From JAWKZG01 sp041396125 (lineage in GTDB: Bacteria > Pseudomonadota > Gammaproteobacteria > Competibacterales > Competibacteraceae), in NCBI GenBank assembly GCA_041396125.1, contig JAWKZG010000002.1, positions 310,001-374,000 of the forward strand: a stretch of 64,000 nt of DNA, read 5' to 3'. This document shows positions 17,367-27,077 of the stretch, piece by piece. The notes beneath the pieces are model-generated. The model was not told the origin of the DNA. It searched no databases and saw only the letters and a list, made by a program, of their open reading frames with translations. How positions within the stretch are numbered: position 1 is the stretch's first letter; every line of letters begins with the position of its first letter. The position numbers and the translations under genes are program-made.

Positions 17367-18742
17367 TCCGTACTGACGCGGTTTTCGAAACCCTGCGCAT
17401 GTTCCAGGAAGAAAACCTGGATGTGCGTACGGTAACCCTGGGCTTGAATCTGGACGATTGCAGCAGTCCCACACTGGCCCATATGCTGGATAAAATTCAG
17501 GCCAAAATCAATCGTTACGCCGGCGATATGGTGCAGGCCAGCCGCCAGATCGAGCGCCGTTTCGGCATTCCCGTGGTTAATAAGCGGATTGCCGTATCAC
17601 CAATTGCCAGTGTTGCTGCGGGGCACGGGACCGATGCTATGGTGCGTATTGCCAAGCGGCTGGATCAGGCAGCCGCTGACGTCGGCGTCGATTTACTGGG
17701 CGGTTTCGGTGCCATGGTGCATAAAGGGATGACCAGCAGTGCCGTGGCGCTGATTGACAGTTTGCCGGAAGCGCTCTCGCAAACCGGGCGGGTCTGTTCC
17801 GGTATCAGCGTTGCCAGTACCCGCGCCGGGGTCAATATGGACGCTGTACTTAAGCTGGGACATACCATTCGGGCGATGGCGGAAGCGGATCGCGCCAATC
17901 ACGGTTTTGCCTGCGCTAAACTGGTGGTGTTCGCCAATATGCCGGAAGATAATCCGTTCATGGCCGGCGCGACCCACGGTGCCGGTGAAGCCGAAGCCGT
18001 GATCAATATCGGCGTGTCTGGCCCCGGTGTGGTGAAACGCGCCCTGCAGCGCCTGATCGAAGAGGCCGGACCGGAGCAACTAACCCTGGCTGATCTGGCT
18101 GAAGAAATCAAAATCACGGCGTTCCGGGTCACCCGGGTGGGTGAGTTGATTGGACACGAGCTGGCGACTGCGCTTGGAGTGCAATTCGGCATCGTGGATT
18201 TATCGCTGGCCCCGACGCCCAAAGTCGGTGACTCAATTGGTGAAATCCTGCAGATCATGGGCATCAGTGCGATTGGCGCGCCCGGTTCGACCGCTGCTGT
18301 GGCAATGCTCAATGATGCCGTTAAAAAAGGCGGCGCGTTCGCCAGTTCCAGTGTCGGTGGCCTGAGCGGTGCATTTATCCCGGTGATGGAAGATTCCACC
18401 CTGGCCGAAGCCGCAGCCAACGGCAGTCTGACCCTGGACAAACTGGAAGCGATGACCAGTGTCTGCAGCGTGGGGCTGGATATGGTCGCTATTCCTGGCG
18501 ATACCACCGGCGAAACTATCGCAGCCATTATGGCCGATGAAATGGCCATCGGGGTGATCAACAACAAAACCACGGCAACCCGGCTGATCCCCGTACCCGG
18601 CAAGCAGGCCGGCGAGCTGGTCAGCTTCGGCGGTCTGTTTGGCGAGAGTGTCATTCTGTCGGTGCACGATGCCGGCGGCAGTGATCAGTTTGTGCGTTTT
18701 GGCGGCCGTATCCCGGCACCTTTGCACAGCTTGCGCAACTGA
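17363..18742 (+). CDS. DUF711 / UPF0210 (PFL-fold) family protein
   Basis: The 459-residue protein belongs to the UPF0210 family. Typical stretches are TVTLGLNLDDCSSP near the start, FGIPVVNKRIAVSPIA, GADVGVDLLGGFGAMVHKGM-like sequence, GVNMDAVLKLGHTIR and SSSVGGLSGAFIPVMEDS. Structures from the family have a pyruvate-formate-lyase-like barrel, but no activity is established. It follows the ACT-domain gene with an ATGA overlap, and a small glutaredoxin-like gene begins 5 bp after it. Length and motifs look complete. Confidence 0.8.
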   Translation: MIRTDAVFETLRMFQEENLDVRTVTLGLNLDDCSSPTLAHMLDKIQAKINRYAGDMVQASRQIERRFGIPVVNKRIAVSPIASVAAGHGTDAMVRIAKRLDQAAADVGVDLLGGFGAMVHKGMTSSAVALIDSLPEALSQTGRVCSGISVASTRAGVNMDAVLKLGHTIRAMAEADRANHGFACAKLVVFANMPEDNPFMAGATHGAGEAEAVINIGVSGPGVVKRALQRLIEEAGPEQLTLADLAEEIKITAFRVTRVGELIGHELATALGVQFGIVDLSLAPTPKVGDSIGEILQIMGISAIGAPGSTAAVAMLNDAVKKGGAFASSSVGGLSGAFIPVMEDSTLAEAAANGSLTLDKLEAMTSVCSVGLDMVAIPGDTTGETIAAIMADEMAIGVINNKTTATRLIPVPGKQAGELVSFGGLFGESVILSVHDAGGSDQFVRFGGRIPAPLHSLRN

Positions 18743-18747
18743 CGCCG

Positions 18748-18976
18748 ATGGCTTCGTACGTGTTATACAGCACTGTGGGCTGCCATCTCTGTGAGCAGGC
18801 TCAGCAACTGTGCGGCGAGGTGCTGGGGCAGGCGGTGCCCGAGGTCGACATCAGCACGGATGACGCGCTGATGTGAACGCTACGGTATACGCATTCCGGT
18901 GCTGCAGCGGCTGGATACCGGCGCCGAGCTTGGCTGGCCGTTCGATGCAGATGCTATCATGCAATTTTTAGAATAA
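18748..18976 (+). pseudogene. Glutaredoxin-family protein (DUF836-like), one frameshift
   Basis: The frame from ATG 18748 reads MASYVLYSTVGCHLCEQAQQ, a thioredoxin-fold start with the redox pair CHLC. It stops early at TGA 18876. One extra T near 18875 explains this: removing it gives LMERYGIRIPVL, then LDTGAELGWPFD and a stop at 18974-18976. RIPVL is the cis-Pro region expected in glutaredoxins. The joined protein would have about 75 residues, normal for this small family. The segment is 229 bp, one more than a multiple of three. It lies between the DUF711 and dehydrogenase genes and probably belongs to the same operon. Confidence 0.65.
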
Positions 18977-18995
18977 AACGGGAGAAAATCAAACC

Positions 18996-19988
18996 GTGAC
19001 CGGACAATTGACCGTAACCGTAGCCGGCGATGAACAAGTCGAACTCAGTCGTTCTCGCCTGGCACCCCGACTCGGCTCTGACTGGCGTATCCTGAACTGG
19101 CAGCGAGCCGATGGCATTGAGCGTCTGCACGCCTTGCTGGACGAATCAGATGCCATGATTACCAACGGCTTTGGCCGTCAGCCGCTGCGTTCCAAACGAC
19201 TGAAACTGGTGCAAATCCCGTTCGCGGGTTACGACTGGCTGGATACTGCTTTGCTGCCGCCAGGCTGTGCGCTGTGCAATACCTATGAGCATGAAATCCC
19301 GATTGCGGAATATGTCATGCTGGGAATTCTGGAATGGGAAATCGGCATGCGCCGGATCGACCCCGACTTCCGGGCTGGCAACTGGACGTATTGTATGCCG
19401 TCGCAGGGGCCTTTTCATGGCGAAGCCTATGGCAAAACGATAGGCCTGCTGGGATACGGCCATATCGGTGAGGAAATCGCCCGCCGCGCCAAGGCGTTTG
19501 GCATGCAGGTCAATGCTGTTGCCCGGCGTGCCCGGCCAACACCGGAATTGCTGGATAGTTACGGTCATACCGCGGCTGACCTGGAGCACCTGCTCAGCAG
19601 CAGCGATTATCTGGTGATTACCTGCGCTCTGACCGAGCAGACCCGTGGCATGATTGCCGCGGCCGAGCTGGCCCGGATGCAACCCAGCGCCGTGATTATC
19701 AACGTTGCCCGCGGCAAAATTGTCGATGAGCAGGCGCTGTATACGGCGCTGCAAAACAAAACCATTGCCGGTGCAGTGCTGGATACCTGGTACCAGTATC
19801 CGCACGATCCGGGTAACGATGCCTCGGTCAGACCCTCGCAATATCCGTTCTGGGAACTGGATAATGTCATCATCAGCCCGCATTGTTCAGCCTGGACTCG
19901 CCAGCTGCTGGAGCGGCGCTGGGATTTCGTCGCCGCGAATCTGATCCGGCTCGCGCGCGGTGAGACGCTGCAAAACCGCATCCAGTAA
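18996..19988 (+). CDS. D-2-hydroxyacid dehydrogenase family protein
   Basis: The protein has 330 residues and starts at a GTG with GGGAGAAAA upstream. The NAD-binding motif GLLGYGHIGEEIARRAKAFG is near residues 149-168. The catalytic Arg is in VARGKIVDEQAL and the catalytic His in ISPHCSAWT. It should reduce a 2-oxoacid, or oxidise a D-2-hydroxyacid, with NAD(P)H. It resembles the broad SerA/phosphonate-dehydrogenase-like group and not classical SerA, because the C-terminal ACT domain is missing. The substrate cannot be named. It is 48 bp upstream of pncB and may be co-transcribed. Confidence 0.8.
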   Translation: MTGQLTVTVAGDEQVELSRSRLAPRLGSDWRILNWQRADGIERLHALLDESDAMITNGFGRQPLRSKRLKLVQIPFAGYDWLDTALLPPGCALCNTYEHEIPIAEYVMLGILEWEIGMRRIDPDFRAGNWTYCMPSQGPFHGEAYGKTIGLLGYGHIGEEIARRAKAFGMQVNAVARRARPTPELLDSYGHTAADLEHLLSSSDYLVITCALTEQTRGMIAAAELARMQPSAVIINVARGKIVDEQALYTALQNKTIAGAVLDTWYQYPHDPGNDASVRPSQYPFWELDNVIISPHCSAWTRQLLERRWDFVAANLIRLARGETLQNRIQ

Positions 19989-20035
19989 CGCCGTCAAACG
20001 AGCGCTGCCGCGTATGCTGCAGCGGGAGACCCCTC

Positions 20036-21517
20036 ATGTATTCCGATCTGTTTCGTAACGATCCGTCGTTTACCCTGCTGACCGATCAGTATCAGCTCAC
20101 TATGGCTTACGGTTACTGGAAGAGCGGCATGGCTGAGCGCCGCGCCGAGTTTCATATGTTTTACCGTAAAAATCCGTTCCAGGGCGGCTTTGTTGTTTTT
20201 GCCGGCCTGGGAACCCTGCTGGATTTTCTGCGTGAGTTCCGTTTCAGCCGGGGCGATCTGGATTATTTGGCGTCCTTGCAGGATCGGGTCGGACAACCCC
20301 TGTTTGCGGAAGGCTTTTTGCGCTATCTGGAAGATATGCGCTTCAGCTGCGATGTGATCGCCGCGCCGGAAGGCACGATTGTGTTTCCGAACGAGCCGCT
20401 GCTTTGTGTGCAAGGGCCCATACTGCAGGCCCAGATTTTGGAAACCTTGCTGCTGAATACATTAAATTTTCAGAGTCTTATCGCCACCAAAGCAGCCCGG
20501 ATCTGTATTGCTGCGAAAGGCGATCCGGTAGTCGATTTTGGTTTGCGGCGAGCCCAGGGATTAGGCGGCCTCGCGGCCAGCCGGGCCAGTTTTATCGGTG
20601 GATGTGTTGGCACCTCCAATGTGATGGCGGGCAAACTGCTCGGTATCCCGGTACTGGGCACGCATGCGCACAGCTGGGTGATGTCGTTTCCGAGCGAACC
20701 GGAGGCATTTGCCGCCTTTGCCGAGGCGATGCCGGAAAATTGCGTTTTTCTGGTCGATACCTACGGCACCATCAGCGGTATCCAGAATGCCATTACCACG
20801 GCCAAAGCACTGCGTGAGCGCGGTCATGAAGTCATCGGTATCCGCCTGGACAGCGGGGATCTGGCGTATTTCAGCAAGCGCGCGCGGACGATGCTGGACG
20901 AGGCTGGTTTCCCGGATGCACGCATCATGGCCAGCAATGAGCTGGATGAGTATGTCATCACCAGTCTGAAAAGCCAGGGTGCGCAAATCAATAACTGGGG
21001 GGTCGGGACAAAACTGGTAACGGCGTATGATGATCCGGCCTTATCCGGTGTGTACAAACTCTCGGCCATTCAGGACGAACATGGCGACTGGCAGTACAAA
21101 ATGAAACTGTCAGAGCAGAAAATCAAGATGACTATTCCGGGTCTGCTGCAGGTGCAGCGCTGTTACGACAGCGAGGGTAAAATGGTCGCTGATGCGATCA
21201 GTCTGCGCGATGAACGAATCGAGGATATCGGCCAGATTATCGACCCGAACGATAACCTGCACCGCAAGCGTCTGAGTCGCATTGCCCGTCGCGAAACCCT
21301 GTTGCAGCCTATTTGTCAGGCAGGCCAGGTGCGACAGGAAAAGCCGGCACTCAGCACTATCCAGACGCGGGTTAAAGAGCAGCTTGCGGCGCTTGATGAC
21401 AGCCATCAGCGGTTCGAATTTCCGCATATCTATCCGGTTGGCTTAAGCCCGAAACTGAACCAGCTGCGCGATGATATGATCCAGCGCGAGCGGGATCGTC
21501 TGGTTGATGGCAGCTAG
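20036..21517 (+). CDS. pncB: Nicotinate phosphoribosyltransferase
   Basis: The 493-residue enzyme joins nicotinate to PRPP to make nicotinate mononucleotide in NAD salvage. Diagnostic stretches are LLTDQYQLTMAYGYWKSG at the start, FHMFYRKNPFQGGFVVFAG, DFGLRRAQGLGGLAASRASF with the PRPP-contacting region, THAHSWVMSF with the phosphorylated His position, and IRLDSGDLAYFSKRAR. The length suits the longer bacterial form. The ribosome site is GGGAG about 8 nt before the ATG. The gene is convergent with recJ, with about 30 bp between the stops. Confidence 0.92.
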   Translation: MYSDLFRNDPSFTLLTDQYQLTMAYGYWKSGMAERRAEFHMFYRKNPFQGGFVVFAGLGTLLDFLREFRFSRGDLDYLASLQDRVGQPLFAEGFLRYLEDMRFSCDVIAAPEGTIVFPNEPLLCVQGPILQAQILETLLLNTLNFQSLIATKAARICIAAKGDPVVDFGLRRAQGLGGLAASRASFIGGCVGTSNVMAGKLLGIPVLGTHAHSWVMSFPSEPEAFAAFAEAMPENCVFLVDTYGTISGIQNAITTAKALRERGHEVIGIRLDSGDLAYFSKRARTMLDEAGFPDARIMASNELDEYVITSLKSQGAQINNWGVGTKLVTAYDDPALSGVYKLSAIQDEHGDWQYKMKLSEQKIKMTIPGLLQVQRCYDSEGKMVADAISLRDERIEDIGQIIDPNDNLHRKRLSRIARRETLLQPICQAGQVRQEKPALSTIQTRVKEQLAALDDSHQRFEFPHIYPVGLSPKLNQLRDDMIQRERDRLVDGS

Positions 21518-21544
21518 TGCCGGTGCTCGTTGCCCGCAGCGTGC

Positions 21545-23287
21545 TTAGACCGTTTCGATATGTTCGACGATCAGCTGCGCGCTGCGCTGTCCGCGCCATT
21601 CATTGACATCCAGCCGGTAGGCAATTCGCACCTGCTGGCGAGTGTGCGGATCGCCTGAATGGCCGTCGGCTGGCTGCGGCAAGGGTGCTTTATTAAACGC
21701 AATAGCATCGACCAGGTGTTGACTGCCCGGCGGTGCCAGCACCATTTTTAAGTGTTTCTCGGCCAGCACCTTATGCGAGATCACTTCGAATATGCCATCG
21801 AACAGCGGTTCCGGAAAGCCTTGTCCCCAGGGCCCGGCCTGGCGTAATTCCTCGGCCAGCGGCAGACACAGTTCGGCCGGGCTGAGCTCGCCGTCGGAGT
21901 GCAGTATCCCCTGCAGATCGTCCGGGTTCAGATGACGCCGCACTTCGCTGTCGAAAGCCGCACGAAAAGCATCAAATTTTTCCCGTTCCAGACTCAGGCC
22001 TGCCGCCATGGCATGACCGCCAAACTTGTCGATCAGTCCGGGGTGGCGAGAGGCGACTGCGTCCAGCGCATCGCGAATATGCACGCCGGCAACCGAGCGG
22101 GCCGAGCCTTTGAGACGGGTGGCGGTATCGCTTTCCAGCGCAAAGGCGATGACTGGCCGGTGTGTGCGCTCCTTGATGCGCGAAGCCAGAATGCCGACAA
22201 CCCCCTGATGCCAGCTTTCATCGAACAGGCACAGACCGAAGGGCAGTACACCGGCTGCGCTGAGTTTGGTATCCAGGTCGTCCAGCGCATGGTGCAGCAT
22301 TTCGGATTCGATATCGCGCCGTTCGTGGTTCAGACGATCCAGCTCCCAGGCCATACTGCGGGCTTGGCGCGGGTCGTCGCAGAGCAGGCAGCGGATGCCG
22401 TACGACATATCCTCCAGCCGCCCGGCCGCATTCAGGCGCGGGCCCAGCGCGAAAGCAATGTCACTGGCAACCAGGGTGTCCGGATTGCGCCGGGCCACTT
22501 CACATAAGGCATTAATACCGGCGCAGCCTTTGCCGGCGCGAACCCGCTTTAGCCCGTGTTCAACCAGAATCCGGTTGACCTGATCCAGCGCTACCACATC
22601 GGCTACCGTGCCAAAAGCAACCAGATCCAGTAATTGCCCTAAATTGGGTTCGGGCCGATCATGGAACCAGCCACATCCGCGCAGGCGCGCGCGCAAGGCA
22701 GTCAGAACATAAAAAATCACACCAACGCCGGCCAGATTTTTGCTCGGGAAGTCACAGCCGGGCTGGTTCGGGTTGACAATGGCAGAGGCATCGGGCAACG
22801 CGTCGGCTGGCAGATGATGATCGGTAATCAAGACCTTGATGCCCAGCTCCCGAGCTGCAGCAACCCCGTCCAGACTGGAAATACCATTGTCCACGGTGAT
22901 CAGCAGCGCGGGCTGTTTGGCAGCAGCAACCTGGACGATTTCCGGCGTCAGACCGTAGCCGAATTTAAAGCGGTCCGGTACGACAAAATCCACCTGTTGT
23001 GCGCCCATTGCCTGTAATCCGCGGATCGCAACCGCGCAGCTGGTCGCGCCGTCGGCATCGAAGTCTGCGACAATCACAATCTTGTGCTGCTGTTCCAGCG
23101 CATCCTGTAGCAGATCCAGGGCCGCTTCCATGCCTTTGAACAAATCGGGCCTGGGCATGCGGGCCAGCGTTTTATCGAGCTCGTCCGGGTGGCTGATGTT
23201 GCGATGGGCGTATATTTTCCGCAGCAGCGGTGAAACCGGTAATTCCGGCAATTGGGCACACTGGCGGCGGACGATCGTGGTATTCAT
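21545..23287 (-). CDS. recJ: Single-stranded-DNA-specific 5'-3' exonuclease RecJ
   Basis: The protein has about 580 residues. The DHH-family motifs are ADFDADGATSCA near residue 75, ITDHHLPADALPDASAIVNP near 140, and the C-terminal DHHA1 signature GGHAMAAGLSL. RecJ degrades single-stranded DNA in RecF-pathway recombination and mismatch repair. The ATG at 23287 overlaps the TGA of the preceding rpfE-like gene (ATGA), which decides the start over a TTG two codons upstream. It is the last gene of the alaC-hom-rpfE-recJ series. Confidence 0.93.
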   Translation of the reverse strand: MNTTIVRRQCAQLPELPVSPLLRKIYAHRNISHPDELDKTLARMPRPDLFKGMEAALDLLQDALEQQHKIVIVADFDADGATSCAVAIRGLQAMGAQQVDFVVPDRFKFGYGLTPEIVQVAAAKQPALLITVDNGISSLDGVAAARELGIKVLITDHHLPADALPDASAIVNPNQPGCDFPSKNLAGVGVIFYVLTALRARLRGCGWFHDRPEPNLGQLLDLVAFGTVADVVALDQVNRILVEHGLKRVRAGKGCAGINALCEVARRNPDTLVASDIAFALGPRLNAAGRLEDMSYGIRCLLCDDPRQARSMAWELDRLNHERRDIESEMLHHALDDLDTKLSAAGVLPFGLCLFDESWHQGVVGILASRIKERTHRPVIAFALESDTATRLKGSARSVAGVHIRDALDAVASRHPGLIDKFGGHAMAAGLSLEREKFDAFRAAFDSEVRRHLNPDDLQGILHSDGELSPAELCLPLAEELRQAGPWGQGFPEPLFDGIFEVISHKVLAEKHLKMVLAPPGSQHLVDAIAFNKAPLPQPADGHSGDPHTRQQVRIAYRLDVNEWRGQRSAQLIVEHIETV

Positions 23288-24320
23288 AGCCAATGGCTCA
23301 GAACGTGGGATCTACGCCAGAAATAGCGCAAATTGGCACGCTTGACAGCAAACTGCCGGCCATCGCAGGCGAGAATATTTAGTGTGTCCAGCCGCCGTTG
23401 CCGCAGAGCGCTCAGGAGTGGTACAAACCAATGTTGTTCAACGGCCTGCAATAGCTCGTACCAGTGCGGCTGATCCTGGCTCTGGACCGCCGCCAGCAGA
23501 TCGGTCAGCACTACCAGCCCGTTTCCTGCATTAAGTTCCAGGCACTCCTGCCCGTTGTCCGGCAAAGGGTTGATGGCCAGCCCCGTCCAGCGAGCCAGTC
23601 CGCGCAGCAGAATATCGTTACCGAAAGCTCCGCATAAGGCGGTTTGGGCACAGTAGCAGGCAGGCTGCCGCCACCCCACAGCCAGACACTGTTAACCATG
23701 GCCTGGCCCTGGTTTTCGTGTGCTCTGTTGAGCGGGTGATTGTGCAGCAGCATCTGGCATTCGGTCAGCAGGGCATGCCAGCGGCGGGCATCGGGGCCGC
23801 TCGGTAGTAAAGATGTGATGTCCTGGCCCAGCGCTGCACTGAGCGGTGTTGTACGAAAGGCGGGTGAGGGCGGCTCCTGGCATTGCAGATACCAGCGTGC
23901 CGGCTGCGGGGTTTCCAGTCTGATACCGCTTTCGGCAAAACTGCTGTTAAAAGCAGCGCCCAGCTGGTCTGCTTCAGCCTGGCTGAGTGCCGGGGCAGGC
24001 TGCAGTACCAGGCGGTACATATCGGCCTGCAGAAAGACGGGATCGGCCCGCAGGCAGAAACCGGTTTTGGTCTGGCCGCAATCCACTGGTCAGGTCAGCG
24101 CGGCCAGTGGCAGTTCAGTGTCAGTCGGCAGGCCAAATAAATGGCACAGCACGGTTTCATAATTAAGCTGGCCAGTCAGGCTGGAAACCGGCATCTGCTG
24201 CGCCCGGCTGAGCAGCTTTTCCAGCGCTGGCAGCCGGTCCAGTGCGGGGGCTGTGTGTGCCTGATTGGGCCACGGTCCGAGCAAGCCCGGTATGACCAGT
24301 GTGATCGCACGTTTCTGCAT
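23284..24320 (-). pseudogene. RpfE-like protein (COG4255, phosphoglycerate-mutase-related), frameshifted
   Basis: Three frames on the minus strand together make a protein of about 345 residues. The start is KRAITLVIPGLLGPWP, up to GLPTDTELPLAALT. The middle is DCGQTKTGFCLRADPVFLQA through NSVWLWGGGSLPA. The end is ALCGAFGNDILLRGLARWTG through LDTLNILACDGRQFAVKRA. ADPVxLQxDxxRL and NxxWLWGGG are marks of the COG4255 family, known as RpfE next to recJ in Xanthomonas. The frame breaks are near 24088 and 23675. The gene overlaps recJ by ATGA and follows hom by 6 bp. The biochemical role of the family is not firmly known. Confidence 0.68.
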
Positions 24321-24326
24321 TATTGG

Positions 24327-25640
24327 CTAGGCCGTAAAGGACTCCAGCCGAATCCGGGTTACCTGGCCGCTGATCGCCTTCAGCGCCTCGATCCGGGCAA
24401 TCGCCTGATTCATCTGCTGTTCCCGGTTGCGGTGCGTCAGCATGATAATAGGCACCTGACTGACACCAGCGGCAGGTTCTTTCTGAATGATCGCCTCGAT
24501 ACTGATGCCCGAATCACCCAGAATGCGGGTGATATCCGCCAGCACTCCCGGCTTGTCCTCGGCCAGCATCCGCAGGTAATACGCAGTGTGGATCTGCTCC
24601 ATCGTCAGCACCGGGGTGTCCGCCAGCCGGTCAGGCTGGAAAGCCAGATGCGGTACCCGATTGCCGGGATCAGCCGTCAGCGTGCGCACGACATCAACCA
24701 GATCGGCCACCACAGCGGAAGCTGTCGGTTCAGCGCCGGCCCCGGCTCCGTAGTAAAGCGTCGGACCGACCGCATCGCCTTCGACCAGAATAGCGTTCAT
24801 GACACCATTCACACTGGCGATCAGTTCGCGCTCCGGAATCAGGGTGGGGTGTACCCGCAGCTCCACCCCCTGTTCGTCGCCGCTTCCGCTCTGGCGGGCA
24901 ATGCCGAGATGCTTGATGCGATAACCTAGCTGTTCTGCATACATCACATCCAGTGGGGTGATCTGGCTGATTCCCTCGGTGTAGACCTTGTCGAACTGCA
25001 AGGGAATACCAAAGGCTATCGAGGCCAGGATCGTTAATTTATGTGCGGCATCAATGCCTTCTACATCGAAGGTTGGATCGGCTTCGGCATAACCCAGCTG
25101 CTGCGCGTCTGCCAGCACATCGGCAAAAGCGCGGCCTTTATCCCGCATTTCGGTCAGAATAAAGTTACTGGTGCCATTAATAATGCCAACCAGATCTCTG
25201 ATCCGGTTACCTGCCAGCCCTTCACGCAGTGCCTTGATGATCGGAATGCCGCCAGCTACGGCTGCTTCGAAAGCGATCATGACGCCACGCTGGTGGGCGG
25301 CGGCGAACAGTTCATTACCGTGCAATGCAATCAGAGCTTTATTGGCGGTGACGATATGTTTGCCGTGTTCGATAGCTTCCAGTACCAGTGAGCGGGCGGG
25401 TTCGTAGCCGCCGATCAGCTCGACCACCACATCGATATCCGGATCGCTGACGATAGCGTGGGCATCGGTGGTCAGTTCGATAGTGCCGGCATCGCGCTCC
25501 AGATTGCGCACCGCCGCGCGGGTGATGCGGATGGCCCGGCCTGCCCGTCGGGCGATTTCTGTAGCATTCCGCTCCAGTACCAGACGGGTACCGCCACCTA
25601 CCGTACCCAGACCGAGCAGGCCGACTTTGACGGGATTCAT
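24327..25640 (-). CDS. hom: Homoserine dehydrogenase
   Basis: The 437-residue enzyme reduces aspartate semialdehyde to homoserine in the threonine and methionine pathway. It has the N-terminal NAD(P) motif VGLLGLGTVGGG, the VTANKALIALHG and GIINGTSNFILTEM regions, the substrate site EADPTFDVEGIDAAHKL, and a C-terminal ACT domain (YYLRMLAEDKPGVLADITRI) for feedback control by threonine. The frame is open upstream into alaC, but the ATG at 25640 overlaps the alaC TGA (ATGA) and begins exactly with the family start MNPVKVG. thrC, often next, is absent here. Confidence 0.94.
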   Translation of the reverse strand: MNPVKVGLLGLGTVGGGTRLVLERNATEIARRAGRAIRITRAAVRNLERDAGTIELTTDAHAIVSDPDIDVVVELIGGYEPARSLVLEAIEHGKHIVTANKALIALHGNELFAAAHQRGVMIAFEAAVAGGIPIIKALREGLAGNRIRDLVGIINGTSNFILTEMRDKGRAFADVLADAQQLGYAEADPTFDVEGIDAAHKLTILASIAFGIPLQFDKVYTEGISQITPLDVMYAEQLGYRIKHLGIARQSGSGDEQGVELRVHPTLIPERELIASVNGVMNAILVEGDAVGPTLYYGAGAGAEPTASAVVADLVDVVRTLTADPGNRVPHLAFQPDRLADTPVLTMEQIHTAYYLRMLAEDKPGVLADITRILGDSGISIEAIIQKEPAAGVSQVPIIMLTHRNREQQMNQAIARIEALKAISGQVTRIRLESFTA

Positions 25641-26863
25641 GGCGCAACTCCTTCGGTAGCAGATCCTTCGGTGACCGGTAGCAGGCCATCTTTGCGCAAC
25701 ATGCTGCGGATACCGCGCAGTGCCTGGCGGGTGCGGTGTTCGTTTTCGATCAGACCAAAGCGGATATGATCGTCGCCATAGGTGCCAAAACCAATCCCCG
25801 GTGATACTGCCACTTTGGCTTCGCGCAACAGCTTTTTGGCAAATTCCAGCGACCCCATCTCCCGGTAGGCGGTCGGGATCGGTGCCCAGACAAACATGGT
25901 GGCTTTGGGTTTTTCCACCTGCCAACCCATGTTGTTTAAGCCATCACACAGCACATCCCGGCGACTGCGATAGGTATCGCAGATCTGTGTTACGCACTCC
26001 TGCGGACCTTCCAGAGCAGCAATCGCCGCAACCTGGATTGGTGTGAAAGTGCCGTAATCCATATACGATTTCAGCCGCGCCAAGGCATGGATCAGTTCCG
26101 GGTTGCCGCACACAAAACCAACCCGCCAGCCCGGCATGTTGTAGCTTTTCGAGAGCGAGAAGGCTTCCACGGCAACTTCTTTAGCCCCGGGTACTTGCAG
26201 AATCGACGGCGCTTTATAGCCATCGAAGACAATATCGGCGTAGGCCAGATCGTGCAGCACCCATATTTTATGCTCGCGGGCAATCGCGATAACTTTCTCG
26301 AAAAACGCCAGATCGACGCATTGCGTAGTCGGGTTGGCCGGAAAGTTCAGCACCAGCATTTTGGGTTTTGGCCAGGTTTCGCGAATGGCTTTTTCCAGTT
26401 CAGCGAAGAAATCCACGCCGGGCACCAGCGGGACGTGGTGAATATCAGCACCGGCGATGACGAAGCCATACGGATGGATCGGGTAGGCCGGGTTCGGCAC
26501 CAAAACGGTATCGCCAGGCCCCAGGGTAGCCAGCGCGAGGTGGGCCAAACCCTCTTTAGAGCCGATGGTGACAATGGACTCGGTTTCTTTGTCTAAAGTG
26601 ACATCGTAGCGGGTCTGATACCAGTTGCAGATAGCTTTGCGCAGACGCCAGATGCCTTTCGAAACCGAATAGCGATGGGTCGAGCCGCGCCGGGCCGCTT
26701 CCACCAGCTTGTCGACGATATGCTGCGGTGTCGGACGGTCCGGATTCCCCATGCCAAAATCGATAATATCTTCACCACGGGCGCGTGCCTGGGCTTTAAG
26801 ATCGTTGACGATGTTGAAAACATAAGGGGGCAGACGTTGGATACGCTGAAATTCAATGTTCAA
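25637..26863 (-). CDS. alaC: Alanine-synthesising aminotransferase AlaC (PLP, class I/II)
   Basis: The 408-residue protein is a fold-type I aminotransferase close to E. coli AlaC, which makes alanine from pyruvate and glutamate. The start IQRLPPYVFNIVNDLKAQAR is characteristic. The PLP-binding Lys is in AFSLSKSYNMPGWRVG, the PLP-phosphate region is TIGSKEGLAHLALA, and NFPANPTTQCVD gives the conserved Asn. It is the first gene of a four-gene minus-strand operon and has a good candidate promoter about 140 bp upstream. Confidence 0.9.
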   Translation of the reverse strand: MNIEFQRIQRLPPYVFNIVNDLKAQARARGEDIIDFGMGNPDRPTPQHIVDKLVEAARRGSTHRYSVSKGIWRLRKAICNWYQTRYDVTLDKETESIVTIGSKEGLAHLALATLGPGDTVLVPNPAYPIHPYGFVIAGADIHHVPLVPGVDFFAELEKAIRETWPKPKMLVLNFPANPTTQCVDLAFFEKVIAIAREHKIWVLHDLAYADIVFDGYKAPSILQVPGAKEVAVEAFSLSKSYNMPGWRVGFVCGNPELIHALARLKSYMDYGTFTPIQVAAIAALEGPQECVTQICDTYRSRRDVLCDGLNNMGWQVEKPKATMFVWAPIPTAYREMGSLEFAKKLLREAKVAVSPGIGFGTYGDDHIRFGLIENEHRTRQALRGIRSMLRKDGLLPVTEGSATEGVAP

Positions 26864-27001
26864 GACGGCACTTCACTCAATAGTTAGCAGGATGAGTCGC
26901 AACCTTGCGGCAGCGCGACCGGGAGCCGGGCTGAAAAACACCGGCCGGGCTATTTTGCAACAGACCCGGAGAGCAGGCCGACCGCCACGAAGCGGGCAAA
27001 C

Positions 27002-27028
27002 AGTATAAGGCTTTGCTTTAGCTGTCAA
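27002..27028 (-). promoter_or_regulatory. Candidate promoter for the alaC-hom-rpfE-recJ operon
   Basis: On the minus strand a perfect TTGACA (27028-27023) is followed after 15 bp by TATACT (27007-27002). The spacer is short, but both hexamers are close to consensus. The leader would be about 135 nt. The rest of 26864-27077 is GC-rich with no other clear signal. Confidence 0.45.
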
Positions 27029-27077
27029 TGTGACGGCACCCGCCGGGTGGCTCCGGACACCGTATTTGGTCTGGCAA

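Noticed and set aside
17899..18654. Minus-strand open frame of 251 codons inside the DUF711 gene
   Set aside because: It is Ser/Pro/Ala-rich shadow sequence opposite a well-conserved plus-strand gene.
21899..22507. Plus-strand open frame of 202 codons opposite recJ
   Set aside because: recJ motifs are clear on the minus strand; the plus frame has no family features.
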